Source: Camarhynchus parvulus | Taxonomy: Eukaryota > Chordata > Aves > Passeriformes > Thraupidae | Length of the DNA stretch: 64,000 nucleotides | Reading direction: 5' to 3' | Assembly (NCBI RefSeq): GCF_901933205.1 | Contig: NC_044582.1 | Coordinates: 18,823,820 to 18,887,819 of the forward strand | Part shown: piece by piece, positions 37,401 through 50,000 of the stretch | How the letters are laid out: each line of letters opens with the position of its first letter | Position numbering within the stretch: the stretch's first letter is position 1 | The notes under the pieces: model-generated | Databases searched by the model: none | The model's input: the letters and a program-made list of their open reading frames with translations, nothing else | What the model was told of the DNA's origin: nothing | Made by a program: the position numbers and the translations under genes

Positions 37401-40400
37401 GTGGCACCTCTTGCTGTTGAAAAGCTGCTCCACCCTTCCAAGTGCCACACTCTGCACACAGCTCATTGCTGCTGTTCCCACTGAAAAAGAGCAGCAAGTT
37501 GGTCCCATCTATTCAGCAACTCCCTAAATCATCAGGTACCCATATTTTGGAGTATCAGGGAGCTGAAAACCCCAGAGCTAAGGGGAGAAGTTGGCAGCTC
37601 ATAGCAGTGGAAGAGTGAGGATGGGAAGAGGTTCAGATTGTTGCTGTGCAGCAGCTGGGTTACAGCAGCTCAGAGTGGCTGTGGTTCTATTTTAGAGCAG
37701 AATCTCTTTCCCTACAGAAGAAACCTTCCTCAGGTGAGTTCCCAGAGTGAGCTGAGGCAGTAAGGATGCTGTTCCAGTTGTGGTGTGCAGTGTGGACAGA
37801 GATGACGCTTCTTTCCCACTTGTCCCTGCCAGCCTCTCAAAATCCCAACAATGCAGAGGTTTCCCAGCTGGGAGGCTGGCTCATGCTGGGGCACCCCTGA
37901 CTTTCTTTCAGGAACTCCTACGTGAGGCTCAGGCACCTCTGCACCAACACCTGGGTTCACAGCACCAACATCCCAATTGATAAAGAGGAGGAGAAGCCTG
38001 TGATGCTGAAAGTAAGTTCTGTGACTTTGTGTAAGCACACCCTTTGATTCCTGTACTTCCATATGTGTTGGCAGGAGTTTCACTCCCTGAACCTGTCACA
38101 AACTGAGCATGTGACAGTAATGAACAGTGCCTTTGCAAAATATTTGCTCTTAATGGCTCAGATTCCTGGTATTTTTCTAGTTACACTGTTCAACTTCTAC
38201 TCCATAACAGTCATCAGGGGCAGGATATTTTTTCCGCTGGCTACAGCAACATTTTGCCATCTCACCTGCTGCTCCTTTGAATTTAGGGACAGCTTTGAGC
38301 TTGCACAGAGTGTTCTCAGAGTTTGGGTTCAGCAGTGCTCCCATGCTGCCTAAGCAGAGGGTGGCTTTTCTTTCATTATCACTGAGTGTGAGCCACTGCT
38401 TTGTTCTGCCTTGGGGTTTGCTGATAAAGCTTCTCTGGCTTTCAGATTGGGACCTCTCCAGTGAAGGAGGACAAAGAAGCTTTTGCTATAGTGCCAGTCT
38501 CTCCTGCAGAGGTTCGGGACTTGGATTTTGCAAATGATGCAAGCAAAGTTTTGGGTTCCATTGCTGGCAAGCTGGAAAAGGGAACAATAACCCAGAATGA
38601 AAGAAGGTAAGGAAGCCAGAATTGGGATCAGATAATGTTATTTCCTGTAGTCAGTAACTGTTTCTTTGACAGTTTTATCAGAGTAAGGGATAGAAAAGGG
38701 ATTTTGTTTCCTCCTTGATGAGATTTGATGTTGTTGTGTCCGTAGTGAAGGTTCTCAGGCCTGGTCTGTCCAGCCTTTCTTGTCCTCCATGAAGTGAGAG
38801 CATGAGAAATGTTGTGAGCTTTGGGGGACTAATCCCCAGCATACCTCTGCAAATGGAGTGTGGGAATTCCTAATCCATCTTGTGAGGACTGAACATGTGA
38901 CTTGCTGCAAATCCTCTGACCGTGTCTGTGGAAATGGGGCCACACAAAAAGAGCACAGGGGTGGCTGTGTCACACCAGGGCCCATGTGCTTCCATAGCCA
39001 GTGCCTTTTATTTGGCCTTGGGAGAGATTATCACCTGATTTATGGTTTGTGGCAATTGAAAGAAGTGCCAAATAGAACTTGGCAGGTGTAGAGTCCTCCT
39101 AAAGGGATTTTCTTGCCTTGCTGCTGCTCTGGTTTAGCTGTTGGACAGTGAGGCTGCAGCAATGGAGGAGCATTAGTTTCTAATTTTAAGTTCTAGTGCA
39201 AACCTCTAAGCTTTATCCAGTCTCTAATTGCTGTTAGTTTTTCACTTAGCATTTCGAAATCTGTGTAAACTTAGCCTGGCATTGCTCTTTTAGCACAGAG
39301 AATTTGTACTCTCATGTTAACAGCTTCTGGCTTTTCCGTAGATCTGTTACCAAACTGTTGGAGGATTTGGTCTACTTTGTTACTGGTGGAACCAATTCTG
39401 GCCAGGACGTCCTTGAGGTGGTGTTTTCTAAACCTAACAGAGAACGGCAAAAGCTGATGAGAGAGCAGAATATTCTAAAGCAGGTAGGCTGGGGTTTTCC
39501 CTGAGCTCTGCCTATGGGAAGAGTTCTTGGGAAAAAGAGCCTGGTAACAGAGAACCTGGCCAGGCTGGATGGGGTTTGGAGCAGCCTGGCCTGGTGGGAG
39601 GTGTCCCTGCATGTGGCAGAGGGTTGGAACAAGATCATCCTCATGGTCCCTTCCAACCTAAGCCATTCTGTGGCTCTGTGAAACTTTGGTCTCAAAACTC
39701 AAAAGGCCCTTTGAGTTTCCAGCTTTCAGCAAGCTCTGGGCAGTGGGCTGTAGGCTCACCATTGCTGCAACTAACAATTCCAGCAGATGGTGCTGAATAA
39801 AGGTGATCAGCATCTTCTGTCCGGGCTGCTCCATGGCCAAGAACCATGGTGACTGCAGCCTATTTCTGATGTACCTTTTGAAATACAAAGGCACAGAGCT
39901 TTGGCACTAGTTATGAGCAGGAGAAGGCAGTGCCTCATGGGGCTGTGTCTGTGTTTTTTACTGAACCTGCAGATTTTCAAGCTGTTGCAAGCACCCTTCA
40001 CGGACAGCGGGGACGGGCCGATGCTGCGGCTGGAGGAGCTGGGGGACCAGCGCCACGCGCCCTTCAGGCACATCTGCAGGCTCTGCTACAGGGTGCTCAG
40101 GCACTCCCAGCAGGACTACAGGAAAAATCAGGTTGGAAATACCCCTGTCATGATCAATGGCACCAGCATGGCTCCTCTGCTCAAATAATAAAAAAGCTTT
40201 ATCCCATAAAGTAAACCCTGCTCTGCTGTGGCTGCACAGTCAGCAAGAGGTTTGGGGATTGCTCAGTTTCATTCTGTTTTTCATCTATCGGAGACTATAA
40301 CATAATTACACTGATTCTAAGGGAGATTTAGAAAACAACAGAATTTCTAACTGTCCCACACAGGTGAATTACAAGACTTTCCACTCTTGCTGACTACAGC

Positions 40401-43400
40401 CTCCAATGAAAGTTGCCCTGTAAATTAAGGCTGTTCAGTTTTTGTTGCCATGTATTAAAAACAAGGTCCTGTCAGATAAGTGTAAAAGCCTTGCTGCTGT
40501 CTAGCCCAGGAGAGAGGGGAGGGATAGAGGTATTAAGGTTGTCTGTCATTGTTTGCTTTCTTTCACACAAACAATTTGGATCCAACTCAGTGTGCTCCTT
40601 GGAATGTTGGTATTGACAAACATCCACCTGTTTTCTGTTATTATTTTGAATTCTGAGGGCTAATTACACCCCCTTGCTCCTTGCCTGTGTGTTTTGAAGG
40701 AGTACATTGCCAAGCAGTTTGGCTTCATGCAGAAGCAGATTGGCTATGATGTCTTGGCTGAGGACACCATCACAGCCCTGCTCCATAACAACCGCAAGCT
40801 CCTGGAGAAGCACATCACGGCTGCTGAGATTGACACCTTTGTGAGTCTCGTGAGGAAAAATAGGGAGCCCAGGTGAGAGCTGCATTTCTGAATATGTGAT
40901 TACCTTTCTCCTTCTGGGAAAAGTCTGTACCTGCCAGCTTGCTCGGGAGGAGGCACAGCCAGTTCACTGTGTTCTGGCACTCGCCCTGCCGTCCCCTCGG
41001 GCAGCAAGTCTTGCTCTGCTCTGTTCAAGTGGAGTTCTGAATGTTTGCTTCCTGAAATGTAGATTGCTTCAGTGTAGACTTCAACAGTGATTGATACCCT
41101 CTTGGCTCGTGCTTTCCAACAGGTTTTTGGATTACCTCTCGGATCTGTGTGTCTCCATGAACAAGTCTATTCCCGTGACACAGGAGCTGATTTGTAAGGC
41201 CGTGCTGAACCCAGCCAATGCAGACATTCTCATTGAAACCAAGTAAGTTTGTGCCTTTCAAGATGGCTCTCCTGGTGTGAAGCAGAAGGAAGGTGGCTCA
41301 GAGCTGAGCACGCTGCTGGCATGTCCCAGGGAGGCAGGGAATTAATTGTGTGGGATCCTTTTCAAACACAGGGAGCAGGGCTGGGGACAGCAGGTGTGTC
41401 TGCCAGGTGCATCCTCAGCCCCGCAGGCAGAAGCCCCTCAGATCTCTCCTGTTTGATCCAAAGCTCACAGACTTTGTGTGCAGGGGGGTGTGCAGGCTCC
41501 TGGGCTGATCCTCCCCCAGCTCTCAGGGAGCTCAGCTGGCAGCAGAGCACAAGCTGCTCCAGCTCTGCTCACCTTTCCTCCCACTGAAGCGGGGTTTGGG
41601 TCTCCAGCTCTGCTCTGCCATTGCTGAGGCCTCACAGCAAGCACCAAATCCCCTTTGTCTTTGGTAAAAATGGCTTTATTCAATATATGTACTAGGGAAT
41701 AGATAAACATTATCAAAACACTGCAAAAGGGAAGCAGGTAGTATTTAAAACACAAATGGCTGAGAGTATACTTGCACATTTAATTCTTGTCATGAAATCA
41801 TAAAGGCTGTATTTATTTCCATGAGCTCTTAGTATTGGTACATCACTTATTTGTCCTTGAGTATTTAATTTGGGTTTTTTTCAGGTGTTGATACTTTGTT
41901 TGCTGGAAGCCTTTTTAGTATCAGCAGCTGATTTATTTCTAGTAACTTTATCGCATAAACAGAAAGAAGTTCTGATCCATTTGGCATTTATGGGATACAG
42001 AATGAATCAATTTTTCTTTCCCATGTCTTTTCCTGGTCTGTTGAATGATCTTTGAATCAGTTCTCCTGTAAAGAAGCTTTTGAAAGTCCATTATTATGTG
42101 TCTTTAACTTCCTTGTTTCTTCATCCTTCTCACTTGAAAGGAGCTGAAATGTTCATCTTCTTAAGGTTGAATGGAAAGCTTATAATCTAATGCTTTCAAT
42201 AATACACCCCAATGATTTGGTGTAGCAAAATGCTACTGCTGAAAGGGCAAGATGCATTTTAGCAAGTGTCTTAAAAGTGATGTGAAGGATGTATGTGGGT
42301 CTGCAATGTAACCTCCCCTTCTCCCCCAGGCTGGTGCTCTCTCGATTTGAGTTTGAGGAGGTGTCGAGTGGAGAAAATGCCCTGGAGGTTGGAGAGGACG
42401 AGGAGGAAGTGTGGCTCTTCTGGAGGGACAGCAACAAGGAGATCCGCAGCAAGAGCATCCGGGAGCTGGCCCAGGACGCCAAGGAGGGACAGAAGGAGGA
42501 CAGGGACGTGCTCAGCTACTACAGGTGAGCCGCAGCCAGCAGCTCCCAGCTCAGCAGGGCTGCCTGGGGAGCTCTGCATGCACAGGCTGTGCTTGGGGAG
42601 CAAAGCTCCTGTTCCATGCACTAAACAGCCTTCAGAGAGGGAGGGTGAAGGCTCTCAGGAGTGAGAGCTGAAAGCACAGAGTTATTCGTGGTGAGGAGTC
42701 CAGGTGTTGACATGACCCAGTTTAAACTGATTTTTAAAAATAGTTCAGCTTTGAGTGTGTTGAATTTTTCAAGCACTTTGTGCTTGGTTTCCTGCCAGTG
42801 GGGGTTGGAAAATCCCCTGCAGGTGACCACTGGATTCCCTGTCCACTTGGGAATTGCAGGATTTGGGTGTGTGGATGGCTTTGCTTTTGGTTTGCAGGAA
42901 GTCACTGCTGTTCTCTGTGCCTCCTGCTTTCTCCCCAGGCCTTTAGTGCTCCTGCATTGGCAGCAGCACCAGCGTGAAGCTGCGTTGGTGCCCCAGGCTG
43001 GGCTGTTTGCACAGCCCGGCCGTGCTTTGGGCAGCTCTGACACGGGTGAGGTTTCCAGATGACTTGACAAGACACAGAGTTCTTGGCATAGTGTAAGGTC
43101 AGGTTTCAGCCCAGACCAAATTCCTGTGTCTGGGTTATAAACCCCTGAGAGTCATTTGACAGACTCAATTGTGGCAGTGCAGAAAGCACAACTAGATTAT
43201 TTGTTTAAATAACCATTTTGTTTTGAATAGTTTCTTTCATGCAAATGATTCTTGCAGGAAAATTCCTAATACCTGGTTTTATTTGATCCTGTTGGAGCTC
43301 AAAAGGAGACCTCTTAGATAAAAGTTTTTTAAAACATACTTGCTTTCAAAGTAGGTATTTTGTTTGTAAAGTAGTTTAAATATATATATTTATATGTACT

Positions 43401-43989
43401 TTACACAGGAAATTAAACCATAATCCTCAACCGTGCATAGATTAACACATAGAATTTTCTTTTTTCCCTTTTCCCCTGAAGATACCAGCTGAACCTCTTT
43501 GCTTTATATATACACTATATATATTTTTGTGGATATAAAGTATACTTTAAATATATTTTTATATGCTTATTTATAGATATTTTTATATGCTTCTTTATAT
43601 ATATTTATATATGCTTTGTTTCTAAGGGTTAAAGTAGATTCTATATACATATTTATATGTATTTTACACAGGAAATTAAACCATATTCATCAAGCCCACA
43701 TAAATTAACACATATAATTTTCTATTTTCCCTTTTCCCCTGAAGATACCAGCTGAAGCTCTTTGCTTTATATATATACTATATATATTTTTTGTAGATAT
43801 AAAGTATACTTTATATATGTTTATATCTGCTTATTAGATTTATTTTATATGCTTATTTTTATATATTTATATATGCTTATATAATTTTATATGCTTATTT
43901 ATATATTTTTTATATGCTTTGTTTCTAATGGTTAAAGTATATATATATTTATATAAAGTGTGTATGTATATATATACTTTGTGTAAAGA

Positions 43990-44023
<34 letters not shown>

Positions 44024-47000
44024 TTTACACAGGAAATTAAACCATAATCCTCAAGCCTACATAAATTAACACACATAATTTCCTTTTATCCTTTCCCCTG
44101 CAGGTACCAGCTGAACCTCTTTGCCCGCATGTGCCTGGACCGGCAGTACCTGGCCATCAACGAGATCTCGGGGCAGCTGGACGTGGACCTGATCCTGCGC
44201 TGCATGGCCGACGAGAACCTGCCCTACGACCTGCGCGCCTCCTTCTGCCGCCTGATGCTGCACATGCACGTGGACAGGGACCCCCAGGAACAGGTGACCC
44301 CCGTCAAGTACGCCCGCCTCTGGTCCGAGATCCCCTCCGAGATCGCCATCGACGAGTGAGTGCGGGGCTGCTGCTGCTCGGGGCACGGCTGGCATGGACA
44401 CGGGGCCTTTTCACCCAGCTTTCTTCTTCTCTGCTCATGTTTATGTGGCTTTCTGAAAGTATCCCGTCTCATTTGAATTGGTTGGTACTCAGTTCATTGG
44501 TTAGTAGTTGCTAGAGCTTGCCAAAGACTTTCCTCTCTAAAGACGTTTGCATTCTTGTCTCCTGGGTAGAAGATGCTTCCCACAGGTACCAGTCCCTCCG
44601 CTCCCAGGTGCAGGTTGGTTCCCCTGGGACAGGGATGATTGCTGGATTGATTCTGGACAGGATTGATTCTGAACAGGATTGATTCTCATGTGCCAGCTGA
44701 TTCTCACAGATCCTTGTCAGCCCAGCCATCAGCTGTACTGAGCCCAAGCACCAGGCCTGAGCCAGGACTTTACAAGGTTTCACCCATATGCAACAGCTCT
44801 GGGTTTTTAAGGCAGGATCAGTCCTGAAGTCGTGCTTTGTTTATACAGTTGCTGTTTGTAAATAAATTAAACATCCCATAATGTGTTGCTGAGAATGAGA
44901 TAAGCTCCCTGTGTGTGGGGTGAGCTCAGTGGTCACAGCGTGTTGGGCGATGTGACCGTGGAGTGACCTGGACCTGGCCAAGTCCTGACCTGGACCTCTC
45001 TCCTCCTGCCTCATTTGGTTGGAGAACCACAGAACTGTTAAGCTGGGGAAAGCCCTTCAAGCTCAAGTCCAACATTGAGCACTGAGCCGTGTCCCCAAGT
45101 GCCACATCCACACATCTTTGGGACACTTCAGGGATGGTGCTTCCACCGCTGCCCTGGGCCCCCTGTTCCAGGGCTTGACCACTGTTCCAGTGAAGATACT
45201 TTCACTGAAATCTCTCTAAACCTCCCCAGTCTGGGGCCATTTCCTCTGAGTGTGGTCCCCTCAGAACAGATTGTCCTTATGGGAGCTCACCACCACCAGC
45301 AGAAACAGGGGGAAGATGCTCAAACAAGGACACATTCCTGAACTTCCAGTGGAAAATCCTCTGGCACAGTGCTCAGAAACCTACACAAAACCACAGCTGG
45401 AGCAGGCACCTGGTTTCTTGACCACTTGTATTAATTCTATAATTAATAATTCCAAATTTATAGTACTCAACTCTTCAGAGCTTATTTTTTTCAGTTGGAG
45501 AAAATGAACACCTAAAATTGAAGTTAAGTCTTAGGAATTCAAGGTCTTGTCAATGTTATTATTGGTGTTCAGTAATTTCTTGTATTTCCCTGCTTGCCAG
45601 CCTGGTTTTCTCTGCTGAGAGAGATGCAGTAGATAATAAATCAAATTTCAAGGCCAAAATATAAAACCAAATGGTTTTAGCTCTGGCAAAGGCTCACCAG
45701 TGATAAGTGATCAAACAGGAAGCAAAAGTATTTTGTGGGAGGTGGTGGGAGTGTCCTTCTCAAAGTCACTCTGCACATACTGAGAAAAAACCCTAGAATT
45801 TATATTAAAAATTAATATCTGTTTTGCATATATATTGGTTTTATTTGGAGGAAAAATACCATCCTCACTCAGCCTCTCTTGGCCACCCATTCTCCTCAGT
45901 GCTGCACATCACTTGTCATTGTTTCCACTCAAATAATGAGGTTGCTTTTTGTGTTTTTTGGGACAAAATTATCTTTTTTTTTTGTTGTCCTCAGATGTTT
46001 CAAAATAGTACCTAATGAGCATATGGGATAAACCAACAAAAGCCAGGAAATTCTGGTGTCAGTGTCCTGACTCCCTCGTTTGGATAAATTATTTACCAGC
46101 CTTTAGCTTTTCTTAGATTTTGACAAACCAATGAAAAATTGTACTGGGGGGAAAAGAGCCCTGTGTATTTGCATGCTAAGTTTTGTTTTGTTTTCTTTTT
46201 TGTTTTGTTCTTTTTTTTCCCCTCTTCAGCTATGATAGCAGTGGAACTTCCAAAGATGAAATTAAGGAGAGATTTGCACAAACAATGGAATTTGTAGAGG
46301 AATATTTAAGAGATGTGGTGTGTCAGAGGTTCCCTTTCTCTGATAAAGAGAAAAATAAGCTCACTTTTGAGGTAGTTATCCAGTTCTGATTTTATCCTTT
46401 TTTTTTTTTTTTTGTGGAATGTTGGTTATTTTTTCAGCACCAGGTAGTTTGGCAAGTAATTTATGAGTGTAATTGGTGAATCCTGAGCCTCAGTTGGCTC
46501 CTTTCTCCTCATGCAAGTAATCCCACTGAAGTTTGTGAGTTTGCAGTCATGGTTCTTGAAATACAATTAATGCACATCAGTTTATGTCTGAGGTTTGCAG
46601 CAGCCTTGTTTAGTCTCTGGGCTCTCAGTGTTATTCCAAAGCCAAGCTTTACTGGAATAAATATCTCAAAAATTAAACACTGTTTGTATGCACAGAGAGT
46701 CTCCAGAGCTTATAGTGATGTTCACCAAGAGAAAAAGTGTCCTGTGCCTTACTGACCTGTTAAAATAGGTGCAAATAAAATGTTGCAAATCCATGCAACA
46801 AATAACCATTAATTTAACAAAAGCTGTGATATCCTGAAAAAAATACAGTTGATGTCATATACTTCTAATGATGGGGCTACATTAAACATTTGCCCTATAT
46901 GTGATATTTTTATGTGGGTCTTTATGGGGTGGACTTGTGGGGGAACTTTATAGCTTGGAAGTTACCAAGCTCAGCTTTGTGGGTGCAATATGTTTTTTAT

Positions 47001-50000
47001 AAGACAATGATAGAAATTATCTGTACCTTCCCTCTAGTCTTGCCCTGTTTTGTAATGAGACAAATGCAGTGTGAGTTATAGAATATCAGTTGCAGATACA
47101 GACATGAACTGCAAGCATTGCAGTATTTGTAGGCAAGTAGAAGACTTTCTGCTGTGATGTAGAATTAGACAGTCCTGCAGAATTCCCAGATATTGTGATA
47201 AAATGTGACCCTCAGCCAGGTTCTTGATCTTGTCACTGTGTTAGACAACTTGACTGTGATAGCAAAATGTTTAGTATTAATCAGGCTTTTTATTGTTATT
47301 TTGGTAGGTTGTTAACTTAGCCAGAAATCTGATATATTTTGGTTTCTACAACTTCTGTGACCTCCTCAGACTAACCAAAATCCTCCTTGCTATATTAGAC
47401 TGTGTGCACATCACTACCATCTTCCCTATTACCAAGATGGCAAAAGGCGAGGAAAGTAAAGGTAAGGCTGGAAAGTGTAGGACAGAAAGTTCTTGGGTGG
47501 CTCTAGTTCATCTCAAAATGTCACTGTGGGGTGGAACAATGAAGCCACACAGCATCCTGAGCTGGAAGGGACCCACGAGCATCATCCAGCCCAGCTCCTG
47601 GCCCTGCAGACACCCAGCAATCCCACCCTGGGCATCCCTGGCAGCTCCTGGAGCTCTGGGGCTGTGCCCATCCCTGGGGAGCCTGGGCAGTGCCAGCACC
47701 CTCTGGGGATGAACCTTTCCCAAAATCCAGCCTGACCTGCCCTGGCCCAGCTCCAGTTGTTCCCTGGGTGCTGTCCCTGTCCCAGGGAGCAGAGCTGGGA
47801 GCTGCCCCTCAGGAGGGGACCCAGTGAGGTCTGACCTCAGTGTGCTCTGCCACATCTGAAGAGACCAAGAGATCTCACTGCTCCTTGTATCACTTCTCCT
47901 CTAGTCCCTTCCCCATCTTTGTAGCCCCCTTTGGGTGCTCTCTAACATCTTTAGTTCTTACATTTTGGCCCCCCATTGCCTCCAGGACTGGAGGTGAGGC
48001 TGCCCCAGTGCAGAGCAGAGCAGGACAATCCCCTCCCTCCCTGGCCCACGATGCTGTGCTTGGAACTCCTTTCTGTCCATGGTAAAGCTGGGTAGTGCCT
48101 GTGATGGGAGAGGGCAGGGGGCTTCTCCAAGCACTGCAGTGCTTCTGTTGGCTTCCCCCGTCCCCAGGGTGTGGATGTGTCATGCTGAAGCAGTTTCCCA
48201 TTGCAGGCTGTGGCTGGTCCTTGCCCTGTCAGTGCAGCCCCATTCCAGCACACTAACCGTTGTGTTTCCTCTCTGAAGGGAGCAATGTGATGAGGTCCAT
48301 CCACGGCGTGGGGGAGCTGATGACCCAGGTGGTGCTCAGGGGTGGGGGGTTCCTGCCCATGACTCCCCTGGCAGCTGCCCCCGAGGGCAATGTCAAGCAG
48401 AGTGAGCCAGAGAAGGAGGACATCCTGGTCATGGACACCAAGCTCAAGATCATCGAGATACTCCAGGTACCACATGGATGCAGCTCCTCGTGCTCTCCTC
48501 CAGCATTAATTGTGTCCTGCTGCCTCTTAATGTACTTCTGACTCTCAGACTGGGAAAGTATTGCAGGGGTAACCTTGTCGGGCACAGGGCTCCCAACTTG
48601 TTTATGACAATATTGTGCCATTATTGAAAGAATTTATTAGAAGGAGTTTGCAGTAGACATTTTTGTATTTAGCAGTGATTTGTGAGTGTCTGACTTGAGG
48701 CAGAGATGTTGTTTTCCACCCCGTTGTCTTCCCAATTTCTGAGGGTCTGCAGGGCCATCTGAATGCCCTGAGGAATGGGGAGATCTGGAGACTCCTCTTG
48801 GCAGAGCCCTCAGCCTGCCATGTATTTCCAGCCTGCACAGTCAGCCTCTCTCTCTTCCATCTCTGCCTTTCTCACTTGCTCGCCCCGAAGTCTTTGGGAT
48901 GCACACATTTTCCCTCGTTATTGACTCAGAATTATTGAGCTGAGATGCATCCTCCCTCTCTGGGTGTGGGAGTCCTGTTTGTGCTCAGTAGCTTCATCAG
49001 CTGGGGGTCAGCATGCTGCCAGAGCCTGGGGGGTGAAGGCAGCAGAGCAGCAGGAGAGCCCTGCTGTTCCTTCCCCTGCCCCGTGGGAGGCTCTGCCCTT
49101 CCCTCAGCAGCCGGTGCAGCGCAGGGGAGGCTCCCTTCCTTCCTTGCACCATTGCTAATTTCAGCTCAAGGCAGAGCATCTCTCGTGGCCTGGCATGTGC
49201 AGGGGGGTATTTCAGTGTGCCAGTGTTCCCTGCTACCAGGGCCATGCAAGCTGGCATTAAGCATTTTCCCCTAAAGCTGCAAGAACTCTGAGTGTTCTTG
49301 GCTATGTAGCTCCTTCCTCAAGGGGAAGACCGTGGAGAAGGTGGTCTCTGCTAGGCTGGAGGTTTCTGTGGCACCAGCTGGTGCAGCCCAGCTGAAGTGC
49401 TGGCTTGCATGGCACAGCCTGGCTCCTGGCAGCTCGTGTCCTGCTCCTGTGTCCCAGCACCCCGGGAGGACAGCAGCACGTGTTCAGGATGGAGATGGAA
49501 GTGCTGCTTTCCTTTCCTGGGGTGAGGATATCGGCATCACACAGGAATGAGGCACCAAAACCCTGCCAAAATGTTTTACTCATCAGTATTTATTATGTGT
49601 GTGTATCATGCTCGCTGAAATCCCTGGAAAATATTACAGAGTTCTGGGGGTTTTGAAGGTGATATTTACTTATCATGGAAAGATGGGATCCCAGAATGGT
49701 TTGTGTTGAAAAGGACCTTGAAGCTCATCCAGTTCCACTCCCTGCCATGGGCAGGGACGCCTTCCAGGCTGCTCCAAGCTCTGTCCATCCTGGCCTTGGA
49801 CACTTCCAGGGATCCAGGGGCAGCCACAGCTGCTCTGGGCACCCTGTGCCAGGGCCTCTCCACCCTGGGTAACTCTTCCAGGTTAAATCCACATCTCTGC
49901 TCAGTTGATGTCTTTGTGTGAATTGTAGATGTGGTGGAAATACACAGATTATTTCAACATTTCTCCTACCTCTGTGTCATCAGTTTATTCTGAACGTGCG

